The position numbers were made by a program, and so were the translations under genes. The notes beneath the pieces are model-generated. The model was not told where the DNA came from and searched no databases. It saw only the letters and a list, made by a program, of their open reading frames with translations. From positions 3,767,501 to 3,831,500 of the forward strand of contig NZ_CP015039.1 of assembly GCF_002079305.1 (NCBI RefSeq): 64,000 nucleotides of DNA. Reading direction: 5' to 3'. Positions within the stretch are counted from its first letter, which is position 1. Each line of letters begins with the position of its first letter. Below are positions 43,831 through 52,684 of this stretch, in pieces. This DNA is from Rhodovulum sp. P5. Its GTDB lineage: Bacteria; Pseudomonadota; Alphaproteobacteria; Rhodobacterales; Rhodobacteraceae.

Positions 43831-44385
43831 TTAACGTTCGATTGTCTCATTCTCGGTGACGATGGCATCCAGTTTCCGATCCGTGGGTTCTGTCGGTATG
43901 CGCGGCAGTTCCTGCGCAGCATAGGCCAGCCCGATGGTGCGGATCGGGCCCAGTGCCGCCAATGCCGCAATGGTCCGGTCGTAGAACCCCCCGCCATAGC
44001 CCAGCCGATTGCATGACCTGTCGAAGGCCACAAGCGGCACGATCAGGATCTCGGGCACCATCGGCATGGCGGTCGCCGGAACGGCGGCGCCAAACGGGCC
44101 GTCGACCAGTGCACATTCCGGCGTCCACAGATGGAATGACAGGGGGCGGCCTGGCGCTTCGATCACCGGAACGCCCACCGGACCTTGCCGGGAGAGGTCG
44201 GCCATCGCCGGTCGGGGGTCGATCTCGCTCCGGATCGGCATGTAGCCTGCGACGGGACGGCCGTACTCTGCGGCCAACATCTCAACCAGCCGATCACAGG
44301 CCGCGGCCCCACGTTCGGGCGCGTGCGCCGCCTTGCGCCGGGTCAGGGCCAGCTTGCGCAGATCGGCCTTTTCGCCCGCTGTCAC
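43831..44385 (-). CDS. 5-formyltetrahydrofolate cyclo-ligase
   Basis: A 184-residue enzyme converting 5-formyl-THF to 5,10-methenyl-THF with ATP. The C-terminal NRLGYGGGFYDRTIA is the ATP/folate-binding signature of the family, with VPLVAFDRSCN before it. LRKLALTRRKAAHAPE begins the N-terminal helix. The start is GTG at 44385, overlapping the mgtE stop as GTGA. In many bacteria 6S RNA lies beside this gene; nothing like it is seen here. Confidence 0.9.
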   Translation of the reverse strand: MTAGEKADLRKLALTRRKAAHAPERGAAACDRLVEMLAAEYGRPVAGYMPIRSEIDPRPAMADLSRQGPVGVPVIEAPGRPLSFHLWTPECALVDGPFGAAVPATAMPMVPEILIVPLVAFDRSCNRLGYGGGFYDRTIAALAALGPIRTIGLAYAAQELPRIPTEPTDRKLDAIVTENETIER

Positions 44386-45767
44386 AGCAGAACCGCGGAG
44401 GCCAGCCCGAGGAAGACGAAGAAGCCCACCACATCGGTCACCGTCGTCACGAACGTGCCGGAGGCAAGCGCCGGGTCCACCCCGAACTTGTCGAGCGTCA
44501 CGGGGATCAGGATGCCCGCCAAGGCCGCCACCGCAAGGTTCACGACCATGGCCACCGCGATCACCATGCCCAACTGGCCCGACCCGAACCACAACAGACC
44601 GACGATCCCCATGGTCACCGCGAACAGAAAACCGTTGATCAGCCCGACCGCCAGCTCGCGGCGGACGACCCGCCAGACGTTGGACCCGGTGAGGTCCTTC
44701 GTGGCCAGGGCCCGGACCGCGACGGTCAGGGATTGTGTGCCGGCATTGCCGCCCATTGACGCCACGATGGGCATCAGGACGGCCAGCGCCACGACCTGGG
44801 CCAGCGCGGTTTCGAACTGCGCGATCACGATGGAGGCGATAATCGCCGTTAACAGGTTGACGAACAGCCACGGCACACGCTGGCGCGTGGTTTCGATCAC
44901 CCGGTCGCTGAGGCTGCTTTCGCCGACACCGGCCAGCCGCAGGATGTCTTCTTCATGCTCTTCGTCCAGCACGTTCATCGCGTCGTCGATGGTGATGACA
45001 CCAACCAGCCGCCCGCCGTCATCCACCACCGGGGCAGAGATCAGGTGATACTGGTTGAACGCATAGGCGATTTCCGACTCGGCCTCCTCGACCGGAATGG
45101 TGCGAAAGCTGTCCTCGAAGATCGAGGCCAGCTTGACCGAACGCTTGGAAGACAGCAGCTTGCCCAGCGTCACATAGCCCACCGGCCGGATGCCGGGATC
45201 GACGACCACCACATGGTAGAACTGATCGGGCAGCTTTTTCTTGTTGGCACGCAGGAAGTCGATGGTTTCGCCCACGGTCCAGTGCTCAGGCGCGCTGACG
45301 ACCTCGCGTTGCATCAGGCGACCGGCGGAGTATTCCGGATAGGTCAGCGCCTGTTCGACGGCGACCCGTTCGGCCACGGGCAGTGCTTCGAGGATCGCGT
45401 CCTGCTGTGGCTTGTCGAGATCCTCGACAAGGTCGACGACATCGTCGGAGTCCAGTTCCCGCACGGCCTCGCTGAGGATCTCGCGCGGGAGGAAGGAAAT
45501 CACCTCCTCGCGGACGCCCTCATCCAGTTCCGACAGGATTTCGCCGTCGAGGAACGGCGCGCCAAGCAGCAGGATTTCACGCCGGTGTCCGGAATCGACC
45601 TGTTCCAGAAGGTCGGCGATGTCGGCAGGGTGCAGCGGTTCGAGAAGCTCACCCAGCCGCGGCTGATCGCCCGCTGCCACGGCAAGCCGGATCGCAGCCA
45701 CGATGCGGCTGTCCAGCGCATAGCCCTCATCAGCGGGGGCGACCGTTTCGGATTCGACCTCGTCCAT
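44382..45767 (-). CDS. mgtE: Magnesium transporter MgtE
   Basis: A 461-residue Mg2+ channel. An N domain (residues about 25-130; LEPLHPADIADLLEQ, FLPREILSEAVRELDSDDVVDLVEDL) precedes two CBS domains (about 135-265; VGETIDFLRANKKKLPDQFYHVVVVDP, VPVEEAESEIAYAFNQYHLISAPVVDDGGRLVGVITIDDAMNVLDEEHEEDILRLAG). Five helices follow, with PIVASMGGNAGTQSLTVAVRAL as the pore signature. The N and CBS parts sense cytosolic Mg2+ and close the pore. Confidence 0.95.
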   Translation of the reverse strand: MDEVESETVAPADEGYALDSRIVAAIRLAVAAGDQPRLGELLEPLHPADIADLLEQVDSGHRREILLLGAPFLDGEILSELDEGVREEVISFLPREILSEAVRELDSDDVVDLVEDLDKPQQDAILEALPVAERVAVEQALTYPEYSAGRLMQREVVSAPEHWTVGETIDFLRANKKKLPDQFYHVVVVDPGIRPVGYVTLGKLLSSKRSVKLASIFEDSFRTIPVEEAESEIAYAFNQYHLISAPVVDDGGRLVGVITIDDAMNVLDEEHEEDILRLAGVGESSLSDRVIETTRQRVPWLFVNLLTAIIASIVIAQFETALAQVVALAVLMPIVASMGGNAGTQSLTVAVRALATKDLTGSNVWRVVRRELAVGLINGFLFAVTMGIVGLLWFGSGQLGMVIAVAMVVNLAVAALAGILIPVTLDKFGVDPALASGTFVTTVTDVVGFFVFLGLASAVLL

Positions 45768-45921
45768 TTCAGCCCTGATTGCCGTTTCGCCTGTACCTTA
45801 GCCAAAGGATGCGGCGGAAAACAGGGCCGGATTTCCGCAACGGGTCAGTTCGACGTTGCGGCCCGCGCGGGGTGGGCCGCGCCGCATGGCGCAGGCCCGG
45901 GGATGTCTTGTGGCGGCGCCG

Positions 45922-46314
45922 TCAGCCCTTGTTGGCCAGCGCCTTGCACCAGGCTTCCATTTCCTTGGTCGCCACTTCCATCGGCGGTTCCATGAAGGTG
46001 ATGTGGAACCGGTCGCCCAGATCGGCCACGCCGATGGAACGCGGACGCACCGCCAGCACATGCGCATTGGGAAGCGCCACGCCAAAGCAGAAGACGATGT
46101 TGCGGGCATCCTTGATGGTGTCGGCGATGGTGCCCTCGATCGACGTCGTATGGCTGTAGTGGTCGAAGGTGGCGATATAGGCGACCTTGGGATGGGCGTC
46201 GATCTTGCCTTTCAGGTCTTCGATGATCGCGTCGACACTGTCGAAGGTGGTTTCCGTCTTCGGCAGGTCGAGGTCGAAGACCGGGTATTTTTCCATCAGC
46301 AGGGTCTGTTTCAT
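45922..46314 (-). CDS. Conserved protein resembling DUF6858
   Basis: A 130-residue soluble protein. The N-terminus KQTLLMEKYPVFDLDLPKTETTFDSVDAIIEDLKGKI is followed by VAYIATFDHYSHTTSIEGTIADTIKDARNIVFCFG and a conserved end FMEPPMEVATKEMEAWCKAL. The pattern recalls DUF6858; function unknown. The start at ATG 46314 (MKQTLL) follows GGGGCT weakly; the frame extends upstream without match. Confidence 0.68.
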   Translation of the reverse strand: MKQTLLMEKYPVFDLDLPKTETTFDSVDAIIEDLKGKIDAHPKVAYIATFDHYSHTTSIEGTIADTIKDARNIVFCFGVALPNAHVLAVRPRSIGVADLGDRFHITFMEPPMEVATKEMEAWCKALANKG

Positions 46315-46391
46315 GGGGGCTCTCCGAGAGAAGGTGACGGGATATGTCCTGACGGCCCTCTTTGGGGCAGGCGGGCCGCAGTGCCAAGTGA

Positions 46392-46568
46392 CTAGGTCAC
46401 AGAAGCGGCCAAGCGAAGCAAAAGCCATATGGCCGCAGCCACGCCCAAAGCCCACGCATAGCCCCAGAGCGCCCAGATGCAGAAAAGCCCCGCGAAGATC
46501 GCGAAGAACCCCGTCACGACAAAGGCACGGGTGTAGTTCTCAACCGGTGTGACGGGGCGCTGCGACAT
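46392..46568 (-). CDS. Small two-helix membrane protein
   Basis: A 58-residue protein, hydrophilic start (MSQRPVTPVENYTRAF) then two closely spaced hydrophobic helices (VVTGFFAIFAGLFCIWALWG and AWALGVAAAIWLLLRLAA). Such small proteins are common after aminotransferase genes in this group. It lies 49 bases downstream of the HisC-type aminotransferase, so it may share that transcript. No function known. Confidence 0.6.
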   Translation of the reverse strand: MSQRPVTPVENYTRAFVVTGFFAIFAGLFCIWALWGYAWALGVAAAIWLLLRLAASVT

Positions 46569-46617
46569 GGGGCAAGTGTGCCACGGAACGCCCGCGCTGT
46601 GGAGCCGCCCTGTGCCG

Positions 46618-47724
46618 TTATCCCCGGGCCGCGGCCAGTGCCTTGGGCAGTTCCTCCTCCAGCACGTCAAGCTGGTCTTCGGGGGCGGCGGAGATGCGGA
46701 TACAGCGGTCAAGCGGCGCCACGCCGGGCATCCGCACGAAGACATCGCGCTGGGCCAGTTCCTCCAGCAGGCGGCGGGCGAACGCGCCGTCGGCGCCGCA
46801 ATCCACCGTCACGAAGTTCGTGGCAGAGGGCAGGGGCGTCAGAGCGTTGTCAGACACGATCCGCCCGATGCGTGCGCGGGCCTCGGCCACCTGTGCCTTG
46901 ACCTCGGCCAGCCATGCCTTGTCGCCGAGCGCGGCCAGCGCCCCCTCCTGGCTGATCCGACACATGCCGAAATGGTTGCGCACCTTGTCGAAGGCCGCGA
47001 TCAACGGCGCGGCCCCGATCGCATAGCCGACGCGCGCGCCCGCCAGCCCATGCACCTTGGAAAAGGTGCGCACCCGGATCACGCGGGGGTCATCGGGGGC
47101 GATGGCGGGCGCGCTGCCCTCGGGCGCGAATTCGACATAGGCCTCGTCCAGAATCATGAGCGTGCCGTCAGGCACCGCGTCGATCATCGCCTGCACCCGG
47201 TCGGACGGCAGCCAGCTGCCCATCGGGTTGTCGGGGTTGGACAGGTAGACGAGCTTCGCGTCGACCTCGGCGGCCTTCGACACAAGCGCATCGGGGTTTT
47301 CGTGATCGGCGGCATAGGGCACCTTGTGCAGCACCCCGCCAAATCCGGTCACGTGGTAGTTGAAGGTCGGATAGGCGCCGTCCGACGTGACCACCGTATC
47401 GCCCGGCGACACCGTCAGCCGCACGAGGTATCCCAGCAGACCGTCGATCCCCTCGCCGATCATGATGTTTTCGGTCCCGACGCCCAGGTCGGCGGCCAGC
47501 GCCTCCCGCAGATCGTGGTTCTGGGCATCGCCGTATTTCCACGCCTGATGCGCGGCGTCTTTCATGGCGCCCACGGCCTTGGGCGAGGGGCCGAACATGC
47601 TTTCATTTGCACCCAGTCGCGCGCGGAACGGGTTGCCGCGCTGGCGTTCCAGCGTCTCGGGCCCGACGAAGGGCACGGTTGCGGGCAGACGTTCGACAAT
47701 CGGGGTGTAACGCGGACCAGTCAT
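46618..47724 (-). CDS. hisC: Histidinol-phosphate aminotransferase family (HisC-like)
   Basis: A 368-residue class I/II PLP aminotransferase. GANESMFGPSPKAVGAM, GEGIDGLLGYLVRLTVSPGD, TSDGAYPTFNYHV, LSNPDNPMGSW, DEAYVEF and TFSKVHGLAGARVGYAIG (PLP-Lys in SK) are the HisC pattern. It would make histidinol phosphate, or act as an aromatic or phenylalanine aminotransferase; paralogues are common. The real start is ATG 47724 (MTGPRYT). It is separated from the other his genes of the window by over 25 kb. Confidence 0.83.
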   Translation of the reverse strand: MTGPRYTPIVERLPATVPFVGPETLERQRGNPFRARLGANESMFGPSPKAVGAMKDAAHQAWKYGDAQNHDLREALAADLGVGTENIMIGEGIDGLLGYLVRLTVSPGDTVVTSDGAYPTFNYHVTGFGGVLHKVPYAADHENPDALVSKAAEVDAKLVYLSNPDNPMGSWLPSDRVQAMIDAVPDGTLMILDEAYVEFAPEGSAPAIAPDDPRVIRVRTFSKVHGLAGARVGYAIGAAPLIAAFDKVRNHFGMCRISQEGALAALGDKAWLAEVKAQVAEARARIGRIVSDNALTPLPSATNFVTVDCGADGAFARRLLEELAQRDVFVRMPGVAPLDRCIRISAAPEDQLDVLEEELPKALAAARG

Positions 47725-47826
47725 GAATAAAAGCAAACTGCAAAAACAACCGCGGGGCAAGAGGCCGGTCTTGCGGTCGTTCGACCCGCTGCCTACCGTC
47801 GGGCCAAAGCCAACCCCGAGGATCCC

Positions 47827-48573
47827 ATGACCGCCCCCCAGATGCTGACTACCGCCGAAGGCCGCCGCCTCGCCTATCACAAAACCGACGGCGCATCGCC
47901 CGGTGTCGTCTTCCTTGGCGGCTTCATGTCGGACATGGACGGCACCAAGGCCGTGCATCTGGAAGGCTGGGCCAAGGCGCAGGGGCGGGCTTTCCTGCGG
48001 TTCGACTATTCCGGCCACGGGCAAAGCGACGGGGCCTTCACCGACGGCTCTATCGGCGATTGGGCGGCCGATGCGCAGGCCGTGATCACCGCGCTGACCG
48101 AGGGGCCACAGGTGCTGGTCGGCTCCTCCATGGGGGGCTGGATCGCGCTTTTGCTGGCGCGCGCGATGCCGGAAACGGTGGTGGGCCTTGTCGGCATCGC
48201 CGCCGCCCCCGATTTCACCGAAGACAGCATGTGGGCGTCGTTTGGCGATCAGCAGCGTCAGGCACTGATGCGGGACGGGCAGATCGAGATCCCGTCAGAC
48301 TATGGCGACCCGTACCCGATCACCCGCCGCCTGATCGAGGATGGGCGGGAAAACCTGGTGCTGCGCGATCCCCTGCGGCTGCCTTTCCCGGTGCGCCTGT
48401 TGCAAGGGACGGCGGATGCGGATGTGGACCGGTCGGTCGCGCTCCGCCTGCTGGATCATATCGAAGGGGCAGATGTCCGGCTGTCGCTGGTCAAAGGCGC
48501 AGATCACCGGTTCTCGGAGCCGGAGAACCTGGCGCAGATCGAGACGGCAATTGCGGAGGTTCTGCCGGGGTGA
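47827..48573 (+). CDS. Alpha/beta hydrolase
   Basis: A 248-residue hydrolase. The nucleophile elbow is GSSMGGW, with VVFLGGFMSDMDGTKA before the oxyanion hole, FDYSGHGQSDGAFTDGSI, an Asp in TADADVD and a His in GADHRFSEPE. The ABHD10/short-chain esterase pattern fits best. It hydrolyses an ester or thioester; substrate unknown. GAGGATCCC precedes the ATG. It is convergent with phaZ across a 222-bp gap that holds a CGGTACC...GGTACCG hairpin. Confidence 0.88.
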   Translation: MTAPQMLTTAEGRRLAYHKTDGASPGVVFLGGFMSDMDGTKAVHLEGWAKAQGRAFLRFDYSGHGQSDGAFTDGSIGDWAADAQAVITALTEGPQVLVGSSMGGWIALLLARAMPETVVGLVGIAAAPDFTEDSMWASFGDQQRQALMRDGQIEIPSDYGDPYPITRRLIEDGRENLVLRDPLRLPFPVRLLQGTADADVDRSVALRLLDHIEGADVRLSLVKGADHRFSEPENLAQIETAIAEVLPG

Positions 48574-48795
48574 GACATCTCAGGCGCGCCGCATCGCGGG
48601 GCCGAGCCGATACTCCGGGCGTGGTGATGTGCCAGCGATCAACGCCCGTGGTTCGGCGAACTGGAGCGCCGGGCCGCGCGATTGGTGCCGGCCGAGCCCG
48701 CAATGCGCCGGCTTGGGAAGACCCCGACGCGGTACCCTGCGGGCAAAGACCCTTGGTACCGCGCCGGGACGGTCACTCCCCGGAGTGAGGGCGGC

Positions 48796-50064
48796 TCACA
48801 CCGTCCGCAGATGCGGCTTGCTTGCCCGCGGGGTTGCCGAATTCGCATCGATGAATTCCAGCACCAACGGGCGGATGTTGTTGCGCCAACTTTTACCGGC
48901 GAAGATGCCGTAATGGCCTGCGCCCGGTTCCAGGTGGCTGGCCTTCTTCTCGTCCGGCAGGCTGGTCAGCAGGTCCAGCGCGGCGATGCACTGGCCCGGG
49001 GCCGAGATATCGTCATTGGCGCCTTCCACGGTCTTTACCGCCACGTCGGTGATCGCGGCGATGTCCACGTGGCGCCCGGCGACCTCGAACCGGTTCTGGG
49101 CGATCTCGCGATTCTTGAAAATCCGCTCCACCGTTGAGAGGTAGAATTCCCCAGTCATGTCCATCACGGCGAGGTATTCGTCATAGAAGCGGTTGTGCTT
49201 GTCGTGATCGCCCGCCTCATCCTTGGCCACGCGCATGATCTGTTCCGAGAACGCGCGGCTGTGGCGTTCGGAATTCATCGACATGAAAGAGGTCAGTTGC
49301 AGCATGCCCGGATACACCAGACGACCGACGCCGGCATATTTGAACCCCACGCGTTGAATCACGAACTGTTCTAGCTGGCCCATGGTCACGCGGCGGCCGA
49401 AATCGGTGACGTCGGTCTTGGCGGCATCGGGATCGATGGGGCCGCCGATCAGTGTCAGGGTCCGGGGCTGTGCCTCCGGCTCCTCCGCGGCAAGATAGGC
49501 CGTGGCGGCCAGTGTAAGCGGCGCGGGTTGGCAGACGGCAATCACATGGGTGTCGGGCCCCAGATGGCGCATGAAGTCGGCGAGGTAGAGCGTATAGTCC
49601 TCGACATCGAACTTGCCCGCCGAAACCGGGATGTCGCGCGCATTGTGCCAGTCGGTGATGAACACCTCGCAATCGGGCAGAAGGCTGGCCACGGTCGAGC
49701 GCAAGAGAGTGGCATAATGTCCCGACATCGGCGCGACCAAGAGCACCCGGCGGGCCTTTTGCGGGCGGCCATGAACCTGGAACTGGATCAGGTCGCCAAA
49801 GGGACGTTCGACGATCTTTTCCACCGACACGATATGATCGCGCCCGTCCGCGCCCACCACGGTGTTGATGTTCCAGTCGGGCTTGGCGATCATGCGGGCG
49901 AACGTGCGCTCGGTGACCTCTCCCCATGCGGCGACCAGACGAAAGAAGGGATTGGGGACCATGGCCACCGCGGGATAGGATCCCATGGCCAGCGCCGATG
50001 CGCCCAGCCATTGATTTGTGTTGCGCACGGTTTCCATCAGATCGTAGGTCGTCATGTATTTCAT
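48796..50064 (-). CDS. phaZ: Intracellular polyhydroxyalkanoate depolymerase PhaZ
   Basis: A 422-residue PHB depolymerase (PHB_depo_C / PhaZ2 type). The N-terminal MKYMTTYDLMETVRNTNQWLGASALAM opening is the family start. VLLVAPMSGHYATLLRSTV and DTHVIAVCQPAPLTLAATAYLA carry the catalytic Cys (ACQ/VCQPA), and HLEPGAGHYGIFAGKSWRNNI holds the C-terminal His. It mobilises PHA granules. AAGGAGT precedes the ATG at 50064. It is transcribed divergently from phaC. Confidence 0.94.
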   Translation of the reverse strand: MKYMTTYDLMETVRNTNQWLGASALAMGSYPAVAMVPNPFFRLVAAWGEVTERTFARMIAKPDWNINTVVGADGRDHIVSVEKIVERPFGDLIQFQVHGRPQKARRVLLVAPMSGHYATLLRSTVASLLPDCEVFITDWHNARDIPVSAGKFDVEDYTLYLADFMRHLGPDTHVIAVCQPAPLTLAATAYLAAEEPEAQPRTLTLIGGPIDPDAAKTDVTDFGRRVTMGQLEQFVIQRVGFKYAGVGRLVYPGMLQLTSFMSMNSERHSRAFSEQIMRVAKDEAGDHDKHNRFYDEYLAVMDMTGEFYLSTVERIFKNREIAQNRFEVAGRHVDIAAITDVAVKTVEGANDDISAPGQCIAALDLLTSLPDEKKASHLEPGAGHYGIFAGKSWRNNIRPLVLEFIDANSATPRASKPHLRTV

Positions 50065-50077
50065 TCGCCACTCCTTT

Positions 50078-50094
50078 TCCGATAGTATATCGGA
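50078..50094. promoter_or_regulatory. Inverted repeat overlapping the divergent phaZ/phaC promoters
   Basis: TCCGATA-GTA-TATCGGA is a perfect 7-bp inverted repeat with a 3-bp centre. On the minus strand it contains TATACT, a -10-like hexamer for phaZ. It lies just before the AAGGAGT of phaZ and about 35 bases before the phaC start. Possibly an operator for a second regulator. Confidence 0.45.
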
Positions 50095-50126
50095 GACGCA
50101 GGGCAGCGGACGCCGGGGAGGTGGCG

Positions 50127-51962
50127 ATGCTGCACACGCAAAGGTACGGGGGAATCCACGTCGTGACAACAGAAGATGACGTTCAGCCGACCAAGCTGGA
50201 ACGGCTGAACGAGAACATTGGCCGGATGGAAGAACTGACCGAACGGCTGGTCGGGGCCATGTCGCGCAAGCGGACGATCGATCCGAACCTGCAGGGGCCG
50301 GGGCACGATCTCTACATGAAGGCGGCCGCCGCCTACATGGCGGAGATGATGCAGAACCCCTCCAAGCTGATCGAGCATCAGGTGTCATATTGGGGCAAGG
50401 CCCTGAAGCATTTCGTCGAGGTGCAGGAGACGCTGGCCAAGGGCAAGTTGCAGGCCCCGCCCGACAATACGCCCCCCGATCCGCGGTTTTCGAACCCGCT
50501 GTGGCAGACGCATCCCTATTTCAACTTCATCAAGCAGCAATACCTGATGAGCGCGGAGGCCATCGCCAACGCGGTAAAGGATGTCGAGGGGTTGAACCCG
50601 CGCGATGCGCAGAGGCTGGAATACTTCACCCAGCAGATCGTCGATCTGTTCTCGCCCGCGAATTTCCTGGGCACGAACCCCGAGGCGCTGGAACGCGCGG
50701 TCGAAACCGACGGCCAGTCCCTTGTGGACGGTCTTGAGAATCTGGTGCGCGATATCGAGGCCAACAATGGCCAGATGCTCGTGACGCTGGCGGACAAGGA
50801 CGCCTTCAAGGTGGGCGAAAATCTGGGCACCACGCCAGGCAAGGTCGTCTATCGCAACCGGATGATGGAACTGATCCAGTATGCGCCCAGCACTGAAACC
50901 GTGCATGCGACGCCGTTGATCATCTTCCCGCCCTGGATCAACAAGTTCTACATCCTCGATCTGAACCCGAAGAAATCGCTGATCAAGTGGATCGTCGATC
51001 AGGGCTACACCGTTTTCGTCGTGTCCTGGATCAACCCCGATCCGTCTTATGCCGAGATCGGCATGTGCGATTACGTTCAGGACGGATACATGACCGCCAT
51101 CGCCGAGGCCAAGCGCATCTGCGGCGAGGACAAGGTCAATGTGGTGGGGTATTGCATCGCCGGCACGACGCTTTCGCTGGCCCTGTCGTTGATGCAGAAA
51201 CACGATGACAAGTCGGTTCGGTCGGCCACCTTCTTCACCACGCTGACCGATTTCTCGGATCAGGGGGAGGTCGGCGTCTTCCTCGACAACGATTTCGTCG
51301 ACGGGATCGAGCGCGAGGTGACCCAGAACGGCTATCTCGACAGTTTCTTCATGTCGCGCACCTTCTCGTACCTGCGGTCGAACGACCTGATCTATCGGCC
51401 CGCCATCCGCAACTACATGATGGGCGAACGCCCGCCGGCCTTTGACCTGCTCTACTGGAACGGCGATTCGACCAACCTGCCGGCCAAGATGGTCGTGGAA
51501 TATCTGCGCGGCCTGTGTCAGGAGGACCGGTTCGCGAGCGACGGGTTCGAGATCTGCGGCGAAGTGGTCAGGATTTCCGACGTGAAGGTGCCGGTTTGCG
51601 CCATCGCCTGCGAGACCGATCACATCGCGGCCTGGCACGCCTCCTACGAAGGTGTGCGCAAGATGGGTTCCACCAGCAAGACCTTCATCCTGTCGCAGTC
51701 GGGCCATATCGCGGGGATCGTGAACCCGCCGGACAAGAAGAAATACGGTCACTACACCAACGATGCGCCGATGAAAGACCTGTCCGCAGACGACTGGCGC
51801 GCGGGCACCGAGTTCCACGAAGGGTCGTGGTGGCCGCGCTGGGACGACTGGCTGAAGAAGCGGTCGGGCAAGCAGGTGCCGGCCCGCGTTCCGGGCGCGG
51901 ACGGGACAACCATTCTTTGCGATGCCCCCGGGACCTATGTGACTGGCGCAAGGCCGCTCTGA
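50127..51962 (+). CDS. phaC: Class I polyhydroxyalkanoate synthase PhaC
   Basis: A 611-residue enzyme that polymerises (R)-hydroxyacyl-CoA on the granule surface. VNVVGYCIAGTTLSLAL holds the lipase-like box with Cys343, ACETDHIAAWHA the Asp and SQSGHIAGIVNPP the His. The N-terminal domain (QTHPYFNFIKQQYLMSAEAI...) is typical. The start is ATG 50127, 6 bases after GGGGAGGTG; GTG 50163 (599 aa) is also possible and would leave a PhaR-like site in the leader. Confidence 0.94.
   Translation: MLHTQRYGGIHVVTTEDDVQPTKLERLNENIGRMEELTERLVGAMSRKRTIDPNLQGPGHDLYMKAAAAYMAEMMQNPSKLIEHQVSYWGKALKHFVEVQETLAKGKLQAPPDNTPPDPRFSNPLWQTHPYFNFIKQQYLMSAEAIANAVKDVEGLNPRDAQRLEYFTQQIVDLFSPANFLGTNPEALERAVETDGQSLVDGLENLVRDIEANNGQMLVTLADKDAFKVGENLGTTPGKVVYRNRMMELIQYAPSTETVHATPLIIFPPWINKFYILDLNPKKSLIKWIVDQGYTVFVVSWINPDPSYAEIGMCDYVQDGYMTAIAEAKRICGEDKVNVVGYCIAGTTLSLALSLMQKHDDKSVRSATFFTTLTDFSDQGEVGVFLDNDFVDGIEREVTQNGYLDSFFMSRTFSYLRSNDLIYRPAIRNYMMGERPPAFDLLYWNGDSTNLPAKMVVEYLRGLCQEDRFASDGFEICGEVVRISDVKVPVCAIACETDHIAAWHASYEGVRKMGSTSKTFILSQSGHIAGIVNPPDKKKYGHYTNDAPMKDLSADDWRAGTEFHEGSWWPRWDDWLKKRSGKQVPARVPGADGTTILCDAPGTYVTGARPL
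50130..50141 (+). promoter_or_regulatory. PhaR-like site at phaC
   Basis: CTGC-ACAC-GCAA, a CTGC-N4-GCA(A) half-match to the TGC-rich PhaR operator. It lies at the beginning of the phaC reading frame, or in its leader if the GTG at 50163 is the true start. Confidence 0.45.
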
Positions 51963-52002
51963 CTTTTCTCCGCAAAATTTTGCTGCAGCGCGGCATTTCT
52001 TC

Positions 52003-52031
52003 TTGAAATGCTGCACTGCAGCGTGTATCTA
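52003..52031 (+). promoter_or_regulatory. phaP promoter with embedded PhaR operator
   Basis: TTGAAA, a 17-bp spacer, TATCTA. The spacer carries CTGCACTGCAG (52011-52021), that is CTGC-N3-GCAG, the binding site of the PhaR repressor. PhaR would sit between the -35 and -10 and shut phaP until a PHA granule draws PhaR off. A second TGC-rich motif (TGCTGCAGCGCGGCA) lies at 51981-51995. Confidence 0.75.
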
Positions 52032-52085
52032 GGTTGCAGGATACAGCAGAGAGCGGGGTCCACTTCCCGCGCAAGGAGAAACCAC

Positions 52086-52538
52086 ATGGCTGACGCACAA
52101 GATTTCACCAAGATGATGCAGGACATGATGTCGGCATTCTCGATGGACCCGAACGCGATGCAGGATGCGTTCAAGACCCAAGCCGCCCTGGCCGAGAAGA
52201 TGTCCAAGGTTGCCCTCGAAGCCGCCGAGAAGTCGACCGAGATTTCTGCGAAATGGACCAAGGACACCCTGACCAAAGTTGGTGAAGTGGCCACCGTCAA
52301 GGACGAGCCCGCCGACTATTCCAAGGCGATGACCGATTTCGCGTCGGCTTCGGCTGAAATGGCTGCCGAAAACATGGCTGCCTTCGCCGAGGTTGCCAAG
52401 AAGGTTCAGATGGAAACCGTCGAGCTGATGCTGGCCGCTGGCAAGGACTTCTCCGAAGACGCCACCTCGGCCATGAAAAAGGCGACCACGAAGGCGACCA
52501 CCGTTGCCAAGAAGGCGACGACTGCCGCCTCTGCCTAA
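52086..52538 (+). CDS. phaP: Phasin (PHA granule-associated protein)
   Basis: A 150-residue amphipathic helical protein that coats PHA granules and limits their size. MADAQDFTKMMQDMMSAFSM opening and long Ala/Lys/Glu/Met-rich helices are typical. The C-terminus is a Lys/Ala/Thr tail (KKATTKATTVAKKATTAASA) similar to the DNA-binding tail of PhaF-like phasins. AAGGAG lies 8 bases before the ATG at 52086. Confidence 0.93.
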   Translation: MADAQDFTKMMQDMMSAFSMDPNAMQDAFKTQAALAEKMSKVALEAAEKSTEISAKWTKDTLTKVGEVATVKDEPADYSKAMTDFASASAEMAAENMAAFAEVAKKVQMETVELMLAAGKDFSEDATSAMKKATTKATTVAKKATTAASA

Positions 52539-52587
52539 TAGGCTACGAAATTCCCGCGACTCCTCCTCCCTGTCGACGGGTTAAACT

Positions 52588-52619
52588 GGGCGGGCACGCT
52601 GTGCCTGCCCTTTCTTTTT
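52588..52619 (+). terminator. Rho-independent terminator after phaP
   Basis: GGGCGGGCAC, loop GCT, GTGCCTGCCC (10-bp stem, one G.T), then TTTCTTTTT. Confidence 0.92.
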
Positions 52620-52641
52620 GCCGCGCGTGCGCCTAAGGTTG

Positions 52642-52652
52642 CTGCGCTGCAA
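52642..52652 (+). promoter_or_regulatory. PhaR-like site upstream of phaR
   Basis: CTGC-GCT-GCAA, a CTGC-N3-GCA match 33 bases before the phaR start, consistent with autorepression. Confidence 0.6.
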
Positions 52653-52684
52653 CGTAAGGTAGTTTGTCCCGGGGAGGGCCCATC

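Noticed and set aside
44386..44450. 6S RNA gene beside the 5-FTHF cyclo-ligase, as in many bacteria
   Set aside because: There is no intergenic space: the gene overlaps mgtE by 4 bases.
48730..48761. CGGTACC...GGTACCG hairpin between the alpha/beta hydrolase and phaZ genes
   Set aside because: Inverted repeat is real but has no T run; role as terminator is not supported.
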